This document shows positions 15,033-24,105 of a stretch of 64,000 nt of DNA, piece by piece. Source of the DNA: Bin87 sp964347975 (GTDB lineage: Bacteria > Chloroflexota > Dehalococcoidia > Lucifugimonadales > UBA3495); assembly GCA_964347975.1 (NCBI GenBank), contig CAYGAY010000001.1:124001-188000 (forward strand), read 5' to 3'. Within the stretch, counting starts at the first letter, position 1. Each line of letters begins with the position of its first letter. Position numbers and translations under genes: made by a program. The notes below the pieces were generated by a model. The model was not told the origin of the DNA, did no database searches, and was given only the letters and a program-made list of their open reading frames with translations.

Positions 15033-17072
15033 ATGATCACTGAACCCCTGGTGTGGGCCATCTTCCTGTTGCCGGTGGCTTCGTTCCTGCTCATCGGGCT
15101 TGTCATAAGGCCGATGGGCGCGAGTTTCGCCAAAACTGCCGGCTACCTCACCATCGCTGCCCTGGGCGTCGGGTTCATTCTGTCCCTTTGGCTCTTGCGC
15201 TCGTCGGCCCACCACCACATGGTGTACGAATTTGCTCCGCACTTGTGGCTCGATCTCGGCGCCGCTTCCATCGAAATGGGTCTGCTGCTGGATCCGCTCA
15301 CCAACGTCATGCTGGTCGTGGTCACCGGCGTCAGCCTCATGGTGCAGATCTATTCCATGGGTTACATGGATGGTGACAAGAGCTTCGCGCGCTATTACGC
15401 CTATATGTCGCTGTTCAGCGCGTCCATGATTGGCTTGGTGCTGTCCGTCAACATCGTCCAGATGTACGTGTTCTGGGAGCTGGTCGGATTGTCGTCATAT
15501 CTCCTGATCGGGTTCTGGCACAACCGGCCTTCAGCGGCGGCGGCGGCGAAAAAAGCGTTCATAATTACGCGTATTGGCGACGTTGGATTCCTTCTGGCGA
15601 TCATCTACCTGTTTTTCCAGGCTGACGAATTCGCCTCCCACGGGCTCAACGCGCTGCACATCCCGCATATCTGGGAAGCGGCCGCTCCAATTGCGGCTGG
15701 CGGCGCCGGCATAGTCGCCGGCGGAGCGTTGCTCTGGCTGTGCCTCGGCCTGTTCGCCGGCGCAGTGGGCAAAAGCGGCCAGTTCCCGCTTCACACCTGG
15801 CTCCCGGACGCCATGGAAGGCCCAACCCCGGTAAGCGCGCTCATCCATGCCGCGACCATGGTCGCGGCCGGCGTTTTTCTGGTGGGACGATTCTTCCCCG
15901 TCTTCGCCGAGTCCCAGGCGGCCATGATGGTGGTCGCCCTCATCGGCGCGTTCACCGCCGTATTCGCCGCCACCATGGGCCTCGCCGCCAACGACATCAA
16001 GCGGGTCATGGCCTACTCCACAGTGAGCCAGCTCGGTTACATGATGGCAGCCCTGGGCGTCGGCGCATACAACGCGGCTCTGTTCCACCTGTTCACCCAC
16101 GCATTCTTCAAGGCCCTGCTCTTCCTGGGAGCGGGCAGCGTCAACCACGCCGCCGGCACCTTCAACATGATCTACATGGGCGGTCTGCGCAAGGCGATGC
16201 CGTGGACCTACTGGCTCACGGTGATCGGATCCCTGAGCCTGGTCGGCATCTTCCCGCTGGCCGGTTTCTGGAGTAAAGACGAGATACTGCTGGAATCCTG
16301 GCTGGCCGGAGGTCCAGTGCCGGCCTCCATCAGCCTGTTGGTGTTCGTCCTGCTGCTGGTGGGCGTGTTGCTCACGGCCTTCTACACCTACCGGATGGTG
16401 CATCTCACCTTCCATGGCGAGTTTCGCGGCGGCGGCGAACGGGAACTCCACGACACCGAAGCCGCCGGTGAGCCAGCCCCGACTGGCGTCACCCATCACG
16501 TCCATCTCGGCGAATCCCCGGCTGTCATGGTGGCGCCCATGGTCATCCTTGGTTTCAGCGCCATAGTAGCCGGCTGGATCGCGAACCCTATCGGTGTGGC
16601 CAGCATATTCGGGCTGATACCATCCCATTGGCTCACCGAGTACTTCGCCTCGGGACTTCACGATGGCCACCATGCCCCGCCTTTCAACATCGGCATTGCC
16701 GTCATATCCAACGTCGTAGCCTTTGCGGGCATTGGCCTCGCCGCCCTGGCTTATGCGTGGCCGCGTCCCTTCGTGTCCCGGGACCCGCTCACTGGTGTAG
16801 GCCCGCTCCACACTCTCCTCGCCCAGCGTTACTTTATGGACCACTTCTACGAGGGCGTCGTCGTGGGCCGGCTGTTCTACCGTATCGTCGCCGGCGTCAC
16901 CGACTGGGTGGACCGCAACATCGTTGACGGCCTGGTCGGATTGACCGGCTGGATCTCCCGCAACGTTGGCAGCCTGATCGCCCTGGCCCAAAACGGCCAG
17001 GTGCAGACCTATCCTCTCGTCGCCGCCGTCGGCGGGTTGGTCATCATCATCCTGTATCTGGCGCTGGGATAG
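15033..17072 (+). CDS. nuoL: NADH-quinone oxidoreductase subunit L
   Basis: NuoL is the distal antiporter-like subunit with the long amphipathic lateral helix. The 679-residue product contains the family core: YVFWELVGLSSYLLIGFW, KSGQFPLHTWLPDAMEGPTP, SALIHAATMVAAGVFLVGR, and DIKRVMAYSTVSQLGYMMAA. The Lys/Glu residues of the proton channels lie in these stretches. The C-terminal 150 residues include the linker and final transmembrane helix. A GAGGAT ribosome binding site precedes the ATG. Confidence 0.97.
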   Translation: MITEPLVWAIFLLPVASFLLIGLVIRPMGASFAKTAGYLTIAALGVGFILSLWLLRSSAHHHMVYEFAPHLWLDLGAASIEMGLLLDPLTNVMLVVVTGVSLMVQIYSMGYMDGDKSFARYYAYMSLFSASMIGLVLSVNIVQMYVFWELVGLSSYLLIGFWHNRPSAAAAAKKAFIITRIGDVGFLLAIIYLFFQADEFASHGLNALHIPHIWEAAAPIAAGGAGIVAGGALLWLCLGLFAGAVGKSGQFPLHTWLPDAMEGPTPVSALIHAATMVAAGVFLVGRFFPVFAESQAAMMVVALIGAFTAVFAATMGLAANDIKRVMAYSTVSQLGYMMAALGVGAYNAALFHLFTHAFFKALLFLGAGSVNHAAGTFNMIYMGGLRKAMPWTYWLTVIGSLSLVGIFPLAGFWSKDEILLESWLAGGPVPASISLLVFVLLLVGVLLTAFYTYRMVHLTFHGEFRGGGERELHDTEAAGEPAPTGVTHHVHLGESPAVMVAPMVILGFSAIVAGWIANPIGVASIFGLIPSHWLTEYFASGLHDGHHAPPFNIGIAVISNVVAFAGIGLAALAYAWPRPFVSRDPLTGVGPLHTLLAQRYFMDHFYEGVVVGRLFYRIVAGVTDWVDRNIVDGLVGLTGWISRNVGSLIALAQNGQVQTYPLVAAVGGLVIIILYLALG

Positions 17073-17078
17073 GCAACC

Positions 17079-18617
17079 ATGGCTACCGGATTCACGGGAC
17101 TGCTCACCGTTACCGTCTTCCTGCCGGCCGTTGCCGCCCTTCTGTTGGCGGTGGGCGCGGTACGGGGCGACCGCAATATCCGCTGGTTCGCGGCGGCGGT
17201 GGCCGCCGCTGACCTCGTTCTCTCCGTGATCGTATTCGTCTCGTTCCGGCCCGGTGGTGATCAATTCCAGTTGGTTGACCGTTTCGACTGGATCAGCACC
17301 GAAACGGTGCACGCCAGTTACCTCCTCGGCGTGGACGGCATCAGCGCCCCGTTAGTGATGCTGACGGGCCTGCTGGGCCTGTGCGCCGTCTTTGTATCCT
17401 TCCACATCTCCCACCGCGTGCGGGAATACTTCATCTGGCTGTTCGTGTTGCAGACGGCTGTGCTGGGAGTGTTCACGGCCCTTGACTTCCTGCTGTTCTT
17501 CCTGTTCTGGGAAATCGAGTTGGTGCCCATGTACTTGCTCATCTCCACCTGGGGCACTGGCCGCCGCGAATACTCGGCGATGAAGTTCCTGATCTTCACC
17601 ATTCTGGGCTCGGCCTTCATGCTGGTCGCCATCCTGGCCGTGTTCGTCAGCGCCGGCGTGGACAGCTTCAACATGACGCGCCTCCTTGAACCCGGCGGCG
17701 CACTGGACGCAACCCGGGCCGCGTTGCCCATGGGCGTCCTGTTCTGGTTGTTCTTCATCGCCTTCGCCGTCAAGCTCCCCACCTGGCCGGTGCACACCTG
17801 GCTTCCCGACGCCCACACCGACGCGCCCACCGCCGGCAGTGTCATGCTGGCCGGTGTCATGCTGAAGATGGGAGGCTATGGCCTGCTTCGCGTCAACGCT
17901 GCAATGTTCCCGGAACAGTTGCAGACCTACGCATTGCCTGTGGTGGCCCTGGGTGTTATCAGCGTCCTGTATGGCGCAGTCGTAACGCTGCGCCAAACCG
18001 ACCTCAAACGCCTCATTGCCTACTCCAGCGTCAGCCACATGGGGCTGGTGTTGCTGGGTCTCGGTTCCGTAGCCGCCGTGGGCGGCGCGCTGAGCGATGC
18101 CGGGCTGACCGGCGCGGCCATGCAGCTTTTCACCCACGGCACCATCACCGGCCTGCTGTTCGTCGCGGTGGGCATCCTTTACGAAAAGACCCATACCCGC
18201 CACATTCCCGATCTGGGCGGACTCGCCAACCGGATGCCTGTGGTGGCGACGGCGTTCCTGGTGGCCGGCGCGGCCTCTTTGGGTCTGCCCACCCTCAGCG
18301 GTTTCGTATCGGAACTCCTGGTTTTCTTCGGAGGGTTCCGCGCCTTCCCGGCGCTGACCATCCTGGCCGTTCTGGGCATCATACTGGCCGCCGGTTACAT
18401 CCTGTGGATGTTGCAACGAACCCTGTTCGGGCCGCGCCCATCGCGGTGGGATCACCTTTCCGACGCATCGCCGGTTGAGCTGGTGCCCGTGGTCCTGCTT
18501 GTGGTGAGCATCGTGGTAGTGGGAGTGTACCCCGCCTGGCTGACCGATGTTTTTCGCGACGGACTCGAGCCCATTGTGAACGGCTATAACGCCGGCATCG
18601 CCGGGGCGGGACGCTAG
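17079..18617 (+). CDS. nuoM: NADH-quinone oxidoreductase subunit M
   Basis: NuoM is a proton-pumping antiporter-like subunit. The 512 residues carry FFLFWEIELVPMYLLISTWG (channel Glu), KLPTWPVHTWLPDAHTDAPT, SVMLAGVMLKMGGYGLLR, and DLKRLIAYSSVSHMGLVLLG. The ATG lies 6 bases after the nuoL stop. A leftward open frame of more than 400 codons on the other strand is a GC-driven shadow. Confidence 0.97.
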   Translation: MATGFTGLLTVTVFLPAVAALLLAVGAVRGDRNIRWFAAAVAAADLVLSVIVFVSFRPGGDQFQLVDRFDWISTETVHASYLLGVDGISAPLVMLTGLLGLCAVFVSFHISHRVREYFIWLFVLQTAVLGVFTALDFLLFFLFWEIELVPMYLLISTWGTGRREYSAMKFLIFTILGSAFMLVAILAVFVSAGVDSFNMTRLLEPGGALDATRAALPMGVLFWLFFIAFAVKLPTWPVHTWLPDAHTDAPTAGSVMLAGVMLKMGGYGLLRVNAAMFPEQLQTYALPVVALGVISVLYGAVVTLRQTDLKRLIAYSSVSHMGLVLLGLGSVAAVGGALSDAGLTGAAMQLFTHGTITGLLFVAVGILYEKTHTRHIPDLGGLANRMPVVATAFLVAGAASLGLPTLSGFVSELLVFFGGFRAFPALTILAVLGIILAAGYILWMLQRTLFGPRPSRWDHLSDASPVELVPVVLLVVSIVVVGVYPAWLTDVFRDGLEPIVNGYNAGIAGAGR

Positions 18618-18635
18618 AGCAGAGATCAAACCACC

Positions 18636-20150
18636 ATGACCGCTTACGACCTGTTTCTAATTTCGCCCCTCCTGGCCCTCGCCGCCTTGGCCATGCTGAT
18701 CATTGTGGTGGATTTGCTGACCCGGCGCACCGGATTGCTGGTCGGGGTGTCGTTTGTGGGGCTGGCGGCTCCGGCCGCGTTGAGCGTCTGGCAGTTGGTG
18801 TCCCTTTCCAGTAGCGGCCAGAGCGAGCTGATGGCCGAGGGGTCGGTAGTTCTCTACACGCTCTCCATCGACCGCTTCGCGCTGTTCTTCAACTTCCTCA
18901 TACTCGCCGCCGTCGGGCTGGTGGTGCTGGTTTCCACCGACTACGTGAGGCGCATGGAGCGGTTGCAGGGCGAATACTTTGGGTTGATGCTCCTGTCGGC
19001 AACGGGAATGATGCTGATGGCGGCGGCGGACGAGCTGATTACCATGTACATCGCCCTGGAATTGACCACGCTCCCGTTGGCGGCGCTGGCGGCCTTCTTG
19101 CCCAACGGCCGCTCCAGCGAAGCCGGCATGAAGTTCCTCATCATCGGCGCCATCAGCAGCGCGCTGATGCTGTACGGCATGGCCCTCATCTACGGATTCA
19201 CCGGCAGCACGCGCCTCGAAGAAATCGCCTTGGCCTTGGCCGGCAGTTCCGCGTCAGGGATTATCCCCTTTGGCAGCATGGCGGCGCTGTTGGCCGTGGT
19301 CCTGCTGTTGGCCGGCTTCGGCTTCAAGATGTCCGCGGCGCCCTTCCAGATGTGGGTGCCCGACGTGTACGAAGGCGCCCCGACGCCCATGGTCGCTTTC
19401 CTGTCCGTGGCCAGCAAGGCGGCGGCCTTCGCCCTGGTGCTCCGGGTGTTCTACATCGGGTTCGACGCCCTGGGCGGAGACTGGTGGGTGTTGCTCGCCG
19501 GGCTGGCGGCGCTTTCCATGACCATCGGCAACTTGGTTGCCATCTCCCAAAGGAACATCAACCGGCTGTTTGGGTACAGCACCATTGCCCACGCCGGCTA
19601 CCTTCTGGTGGGTGTCGCCGCTATTGCCGCGGTGGACGGTGAAGGGGCGACATTCGGGCCCAGCAGCGTGCTGTTCTACCTGGCAGCGTACACTGCGGCG
19701 AACTTGACCGCCTTTTTCGCCATAACCTGCATCGAGAACCGAATCAATAGCTCCGAGATTGAAGACTATGCGGGTATGCTCCGTCGCGCGCCCTTCCCGG
19801 CGATTACCCTGGCCCTGGCGCTCATCGCTCTCATCGGCTTGCCTCCTACCGGCGTATTCATTGCCAAAATCCACATCTTCGCTGCCGCCATCAATACTGG
19901 AGAATCGTTGATGACCTGGCTGGTGATTATTGGCGTTGTCAACAGCGTGGTTTCCGCTTACTACTATCTGCGCGTCATCAGGGTGATGTTCCTGCAACCG
20001 GCGATCCACACTGAGCGATTGGGCGCGTCGTGGCCGGTCAACGTAGCCCTCGGCGTCGCAGCGTTGTGCATGTTGTGGTTGGGGGTCGCTCCGCACACCA
20101 TTCTGGATGCAGCCGAGCGCGCCGTGGTCGTCCTCATGGCCGGCGGCTGA
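18636..20150 (+). CDS. nuoN: NADH-quinone oxidoreductase subunit N
   Basis: NuoN is the third antiporter-like subunit, next to NuoK. The 504-residue product shows MYIALELTTLPLAALAAFLP (channel Glu), GFGFKMSAAPFQMWVPDVYE, and NINRLFGYSTIAHAGYLLVG. It is the last nuo gene. No nuoE, nuoF or nuoG is present, and nadK follows after 22 bases. Confidence 0.97.
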   Translation: MTAYDLFLISPLLALAALAMLIIVVDLLTRRTGLLVGVSFVGLAAPAALSVWQLVSLSSSGQSELMAEGSVVLYTLSIDRFALFFNFLILAAVGLVVLVSTDYVRRMERLQGEYFGLMLLSATGMMLMAAADELITMYIALELTTLPLAALAAFLPNGRSSEAGMKFLIIGAISSALMLYGMALIYGFTGSTRLEEIALALAGSSASGIIPFGSMAALLAVVLLLAGFGFKMSAAPFQMWVPDVYEGAPTPMVAFLSVASKAAAFALVLRVFYIGFDALGGDWWVLLAGLAALSMTIGNLVAISQRNINRLFGYSTIAHAGYLLVGVAAIAAVDGEGATFGPSSVLFYLAAYTAANLTAFFAITCIENRINSSEIEDYAGMLRRAPFPAITLALALIALIGLPPTGVFIAKIHIFAAAINTGESLMTWLVIIGVVNSVVSAYYYLRVIRVMFLQPAIHTERLGASWPVNVALGVAALCMLWLGVAPHTILDAAERAVVVLMAGG

Positions 20151-20172
20151 GAACTCCGGTAGCGAACTTGCC

Positions 20173-21024
20173 ATGAAAACCGTCGGCATCGCCTACAACG
20201 ACCTGATCCCCGAGGCGCTGGACTTGGCCCACGCCATCGTCGGCGAGCTTAACCTGGGCCCCGACACCTGGATCCTGCGCGCCGAAGATGCTGACGATCT
20301 GAGCCAACGGGCGCGGAATACCGACCTCGTAATCACCATAGGCGGCGACGGCACCATCCTCCGGGTGAACCGGGCGATTGCGCCCCAGGGCATCCCGCTG
20401 GTTGGCATCAACATGGGCCGGCTAGGTTTTATGACCGAGTTGACCGTGCCCGGCGTTATGGAACAATTGCCGCGCTATCTCAAGGACGAGATGCGCGTCT
20501 CCGAACACAGTATGCTCATGGCTACCGTACATCGCCGCGGTGGGGATGCCGGCCCAGCGTCCGAAGGCCCGTATCATGCGCTGAATGACGTCGTCCTTTC
20601 CCGAAGCCGCGTATCCCGCGTCATCACGGTTCGAGCGTCCATAGACGGCGCCGACGTATCGACCTTCCGCGCCGACGGCGTGATCCTCGCCACCGCCACC
20701 GGAAGCACTGGCTACAGCTTCGCCGCCGGCGGCCCCATCGTTGACCCCTTGTCCGACGACGTGGTGCTGACCCCGCTGGCGTCCCACGTCGGCCTGACCA
20801 CCCCGCTGGTGCTGCGCCCCACCAGCAGCGTGGACTTTCACCTGGAAGGCTCCCAGGAAGCCATCATCAGCGTGGACGGTTTTGAGAACCACCCCATCGA
20901 ACCGGGCGACTGGGTGCGAATAACCCACAGCCCATACCGCGCCCGTTTCCTCCGCGCCAACGAGCACAACTATTTCTGGGCCACCCTCACCCGTCGCCTG
21001 GGTTTCGGCCAGCAGGGGCGCTAG
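20173..21024 (+). CDS. nadK: NAD kinase
   Basis: NadK phosphorylates NAD to NADP. The 283-residue protein has the GGDGT motif (VITIGGDGTILRVNRA), GINMGRLGFMTEL, the ATP-side NDVVLSR, and the TATGSTGYSFAAGGPIVDP segment. ATG 20173 is selected because translation then begins at the first strand (MKTVGIAYND). It may be cotranscribed with nuoN. This would link NADP supply to the NADP-type isocitrate dehydrogenase found downstream, which is an inference. Confidence 0.95.
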   Translation: MKTVGIAYNDLIPEALDLAHAIVGELNLGPDTWILRAEDADDLSQRARNTDLVITIGGDGTILRVNRAIAPQGIPLVGINMGRLGFMTELTVPGVMEQLPRYLKDEMRVSEHSMLMATVHRRGGDAGPASEGPYHALNDVVLSRSRVSRVITVRASIDGADVSTFRADGVILATATGSTGYSFAAGGPIVDPLSDDVVLTPLASHVGLTTPLVLRPTSSVDFHLEGSQEAIISVDGFENHPIEPGDWVRITHSPYRARFLRANEHNYFWATLTRRLGFGQQGR

Positions 21025-21048
21025 AGGCGCTGGAAAACTGCCAAACCT

Positions 21049-21190
21049 GTCATTGTGAGCGCAACCCCGCCCCGTACTCGATACGGGGGTGGCAATCTCG
21101 ATTGCGTAGAGCAAATTCTGAGTGCATTGTGTCGATTGTGCCGCAACGAGATTCCTTCGCCCGCCTGGGACGGACTTGGAATGACAAAGG
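21049..21190. repeat. Dispersed repeat family B, copy 1
   Basis: The roughly 140-bp unit begins GTCATTGTGAGCG, contains CGTACTCGATACGGGGGTGG and GGCAATCTCG, and ends in GAGATTCCTTCGCCCGCC... and GGAATGACAAAGG. Its ends are complementary. A second copy is at 31835-31977. It fills the 205-base gap between nadK and the first Nudix gene. Confidence 0.8.
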
Positions 21191-21229
21191 CAAAACGGAT
21201 TTTACGAATCTCTCTTGGGGACACCATCA

Positions 21230-21778
21230 ATGACTGTTTTCCCCGATAACGAACCCACCATCTCCTCACGGTCAATCTTCCAGGGCCGCATCATTGACGT
21301 GCGCGTTGACACCGTTCGCTTGCAAAACGGACGCGAGAGCGCCCGCGAGATTGTGGAACACGCCCCGTCCATCTGCGTCGTGCCGGTGGACGCCAACGGC
21401 AACGTCCTCATGGTGCGTCAGTACCGCAAACCGGCCGACAGCTTCCTTCTGGAGGTTCCGGCCGGCGGAATCGAGCCTGGTGAAGAACCGGAAGCGGCGG
21501 CCCGGCGGGAGTTGCAGGAAGAAATCGGACACGCCGCCGCCAGTCTGGTCCCCCTCACTGCCTTCTGGCTCGCTCCGGGGTGGTGCACCGAGTATATGTA
21601 CGCCTTCCTGGCCACCGAATTGACGCCGGCGACGCTCGAGTCCGACGACGATGAATTCATTGACGTTATTCGTCTTCCTCTCCACAGCGTCCCGGATGAA
21701 ATCGCCAGAGGCGCAATACAGGACGCCAAGAGCGTCGTGTCATTGTTGCTCGCCATACGAATTTTGGAAAAGGATTAG
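21230..21778 (+). CDS. Nudix hydrolase, ADP-ribose pyrophosphatase type (first of pair)
   Basis: The 182-residue protein matches ADP-ribose pyrophosphatases. The Nudix box reads GGIEPGEEPEAAARRELQEE plus IG, preceded by VLMVRQYRKPADSFLLEVPA, the usual dimer and substrate segment. The conserved tail (DDDEFIDVIRLPLHSV, IQDAKSVVSLLLA) fits the same subfamily. It would hydrolyse ADP-ribose or related nucleoside diphosphate derivatives. The next gene is a close paralogue 11 bases downstream. Confidence 0.9.
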   Translation: MTVFPDNEPTISSRSIFQGRIIDVRVDTVRLQNGRESAREIVEHAPSICVVPVDANGNVLMVRQYRKPADSFLLEVPAGGIEPGEEPEAAARRELQEEIGHAAASLVPLTAFWLAPGWCTEYMYAFLATELTPATLESDDDEFIDVIRLPLHSVPDEIARGAIQDAKSVVSLLLAIRILEKD

Positions 21779-21789
21779 CCGGAACGGAA

Positions 21790-22338
21790 ATGCCTGGCTT
21801 TCCCAAAAACGAGCCAACCGTCGCAACCACGTCGGTGTACAGTGGCGACGTGATCAAGGTGCGGGTAGATACCGTTCAATTGCCAAATGGGCGGGAAACC
21901 GACCGCGAAATCGTCTATTATCCATCGTCAGTATGTGTGGTGCCCGTTGACGCCCGACAAAACGTGATACTGGTGCGCCAGTTCCGGAAAACGGCGGACC
22001 GGTTCTTGATGGAAATTCCAGCCGGCAAGATGGAGCCCGGGGAAAACCCGGAACAAGCTGCCACGCGGGAATTGCAGGAAGAAATCGGACACGCCGCCGG
22101 AAGGTGGCGGTTGCTGGGCGCTTTCTTCCTGAACCCAAGCCTTTCTCCCCAGTACACGCGCGCCTACCTGGCCACGGACCTGAAACTGTCCGAACTCGAT
22201 GCTGATGATGACGAGTTTATTGAACTGCGACGCGTCCCCTTCACCGACGTCGGCGCGTTGATCACTGACGGCTCCATACAAGATGCCAAGAGCATCGCTG
22301 CGCTGTTGCTTGCGATGCGCGTTTTGGGCGATAATTAG
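21790..22338 (+). CDS. Nudix hydrolase, ADP-ribose pyrophosphatase type (second of pair)
   Basis: A 182-residue paralogue of the preceding gene with the same layout: VILVRQFRKTADRFLMEIPA, then the Nudix box GKMEPGENPEQAATRELQEE plus IG, then DDDEFIELRRVPF and IQDAKSIAALLLAMR. The two share NEPT near the N-terminus and an identical ELQEEIGHAA. They are a local tandem duplication. Differences around the substrate loop (LAPGWCTEYMYAFLA versus LNPSLSPQYTRAYLA) suggest divergence of substrate preference. Confidence 0.9.
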   Translation: MPGFPKNEPTVATTSVYSGDVIKVRVDTVQLPNGRETDREIVYYPSSVCVVPVDARQNVILVRQFRKTADRFLMEIPAGKMEPGENPEQAATRELQEEIGHAAGRWRLLGAFFLNPSLSPQYTRAYLATDLKLSELDADDDEFIELRRVPFTDVGALITDGSIQDAKSIAALLLAMRVLGDN

Positions 22339-22413
22339 CCGCCGCTATCGGGCGCGCCGCTCATGCGCCACAATCATCCGGGCGCTATTCAGTCCGGCCG
22401 GAGGAAAACACAA

Positions 22414-24102
22414 ATGCCAGAGGATTTGCAACACGACGTGCTGGTGGTGGGCGCCGGGCTGGCTGGGATGCGCGCCGCCATCGCGGCCCGCGCCGGCGGA
22501 GCCAACACCGCCATCATCAGCAAGGTCCACCCCGTGCGCAGCCATTCCAACGCCGCCCAGGGCGGCATCAACGCCGCGCTGCTGGACCGGGGCGACGACT
22601 GGGAAGACCACGCCTACGACACCATCAAGGGCAGCGACTTCCTGGGCGATCAGGACGCCATCGAGGTGATGTGTCGCCAGGCTGGCGCCTCCCTCATCGA
22701 CATGGAACACATGGGCGTAACCTTCAACCGGGACGACGACGGACGGCTGGGAACGCGAGCCTTTGGCGGTCAACGGCGGGCCCGCACCTTCTTCGTGGGC
22801 GACTTCACCGGACAGGCTCTGCTCCACGTCATGTTCGAGCAGCTCATCAAGTCTGGCGTACGCCGTTACGAAGAGTGGTTCGTTACCTCCCTGATCATGG
22901 AGGACGGCCAGGCCGCCGGCGTCGTGGCCTTGGAAATTCGCACCGGCGAACTCCATGTCATACGCGCCAAGACCGTGATCTTCTGCACCGGGGGCTGCGG
23001 CCGGCTGTTTGAACCCAGCACCAACGCTCTCATCGTCACCGGCGACGGCATGGGCCTCGTGTACAACGCCGGCGGTCAACTCATGGACATGGAAATGGTC
23101 CAGTACCATCCCACCACCCTGGCCGGAAGCGGCGTGTTGATCTCCGAAGCAGCCCGCGGCGAAGGCGCGTACTTGCGCGACAAAGACGGCTATCGCTTCA
23201 TGGAGAAATACGCTCCCAACATGATGGAACTGGCCTCCCGCGACGTGGTGTCACGCGCCGAGCAGACCGAAATCAACGCCGGCAACGGCATTGACGGCTG
23301 CGTCCTCCTGGACTGCACCCATCTGGGCGAAGCTCTGATCATGGAGAAACTCAGTCAGATCAGGGAAATCGGCATCGACCTTGCCGGCGCCGATATGATC
23401 AGGGAGCCAATTCCCATCCGCCCCGGTATGCACTACATAATGGGCGGCATCAAGACCAACATCGACGGCCTCACCAACATCGGCGGCGTCTATGCCGCCG
23501 GCGAGTGCGCCAACGTCAGCGTTCACGGCGGCAACCGGCTGGGCGCCAACTCCCTCCTGGACACCATCGTGTTCGGAGAGCGCGCCGGCAACCACGCTTC
23601 TGACGCAACCCGCACCATGGATTTCATGGAGTTCGATATTGCCGCAACCCTCGCCAGGGAACGTCGCCGCATCCAGGAGATGATGGACCGGCCCGAAAAC
23701 GGCGACCGCTGGTCCGCCATCCGCCGTGAGATGGGTGAATCCATGAACCGCAACGTGGCCGTTTTCCGCAACGAGGAGGGCATCGAGGAAACCATCAGTG
23801 ATATCCACGACCTCCGCCGCCGCTATGAAAATGTCCCCGTTCACAACAAAGGCAAGACCTTCAACACCGACCTGGTATTCGCCCTTGAGCTGGGCTATAT
23901 GCTCGATTGCGCCGACACCATCGCCGTGGGCGCTCTCGAACGCCGGGAAAGCCGCGGCGCCCAGTTCCGGACCGATTACCCCGACCGCAATGACGAAGAA
24001 TGGCTCCATCACATCGTCTTGACCAAAGGCGATGCCGGGCCAACAATTTCGGAGCTGCCCGTAACCATCACTCAATGGACGCCCGAGGAGAGGAAGTATT
24101 AG
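22414..24102 (+). CDS. sdhA: Succinate dehydrogenase/fumarate reductase flavoprotein subunit
   Basis: SdhA oxidises succinate to fumarate with covalently bound FAD. The 562-residue product starts at ATG 22414, behind a GGAGGA ribosome binding site; an earlier in-frame ATG at 22363 lacks one. Motifs are VVGAGLAGMRAAIAA (FAD Rossmann), VRSHSNAAQGGINAAL (His for flavin attachment), MVQYHPTTL, YRDKDGYRF-like RDKDGYRFMEKY, MGGIKTN, AAGECANVSVHGGNRLGANS. It begins an sdhA-sdhB-sdhE operon. Confidence 0.95.
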   Translation: MPEDLQHDVLVVGAGLAGMRAAIAARAGGANTAIISKVHPVRSHSNAAQGGINAALLDRGDDWEDHAYDTIKGSDFLGDQDAIEVMCRQAGASLIDMEHMGVTFNRDDDGRLGTRAFGGQRRARTFFVGDFTGQALLHVMFEQLIKSGVRRYEEWFVTSLIMEDGQAAGVVALEIRTGELHVIRAKTVIFCTGGCGRLFEPSTNALIVTGDGMGLVYNAGGQLMDMEMVQYHPTTLAGSGVLISEAARGEGAYLRDKDGYRFMEKYAPNMMELASRDVVSRAEQTEINAGNGIDGCVLLDCTHLGEALIMEKLSQIREIGIDLAGADMIREPIPIRPGMHYIMGGIKTNIDGLTNIGGVYAAGECANVSVHGGNRLGANSLLDTIVFGERAGNHASDATRTMDFMEFDIAATLARERRRIQEMMDRPENGDRWSAIRREMGESMNRNVAVFRNEEGIEETISDIHDLRRRYENVPVHNKGKTFNTDLVFALELGYMLDCADTIAVGALERRESRGAQFRTDYPDRNDEEWLHHIVLTKGDAGPTISELPVTITQWTPEERKY

Positions 24103-24105
24103 GCT

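Noticed and set aside
15531..17312. 593-codon leftward open frame opposite nuoL
   Set aside because: Pure antisense shadow: Gly/Asp/His-rich with no domain, while the other strand encodes a full-length NuoL.
17352..18629. 425-codon leftward frame opposite nuoM
   Set aside because: Low-complexity Gln/His/Gly composition and no ribosome binding site; NuoM is unambiguous.
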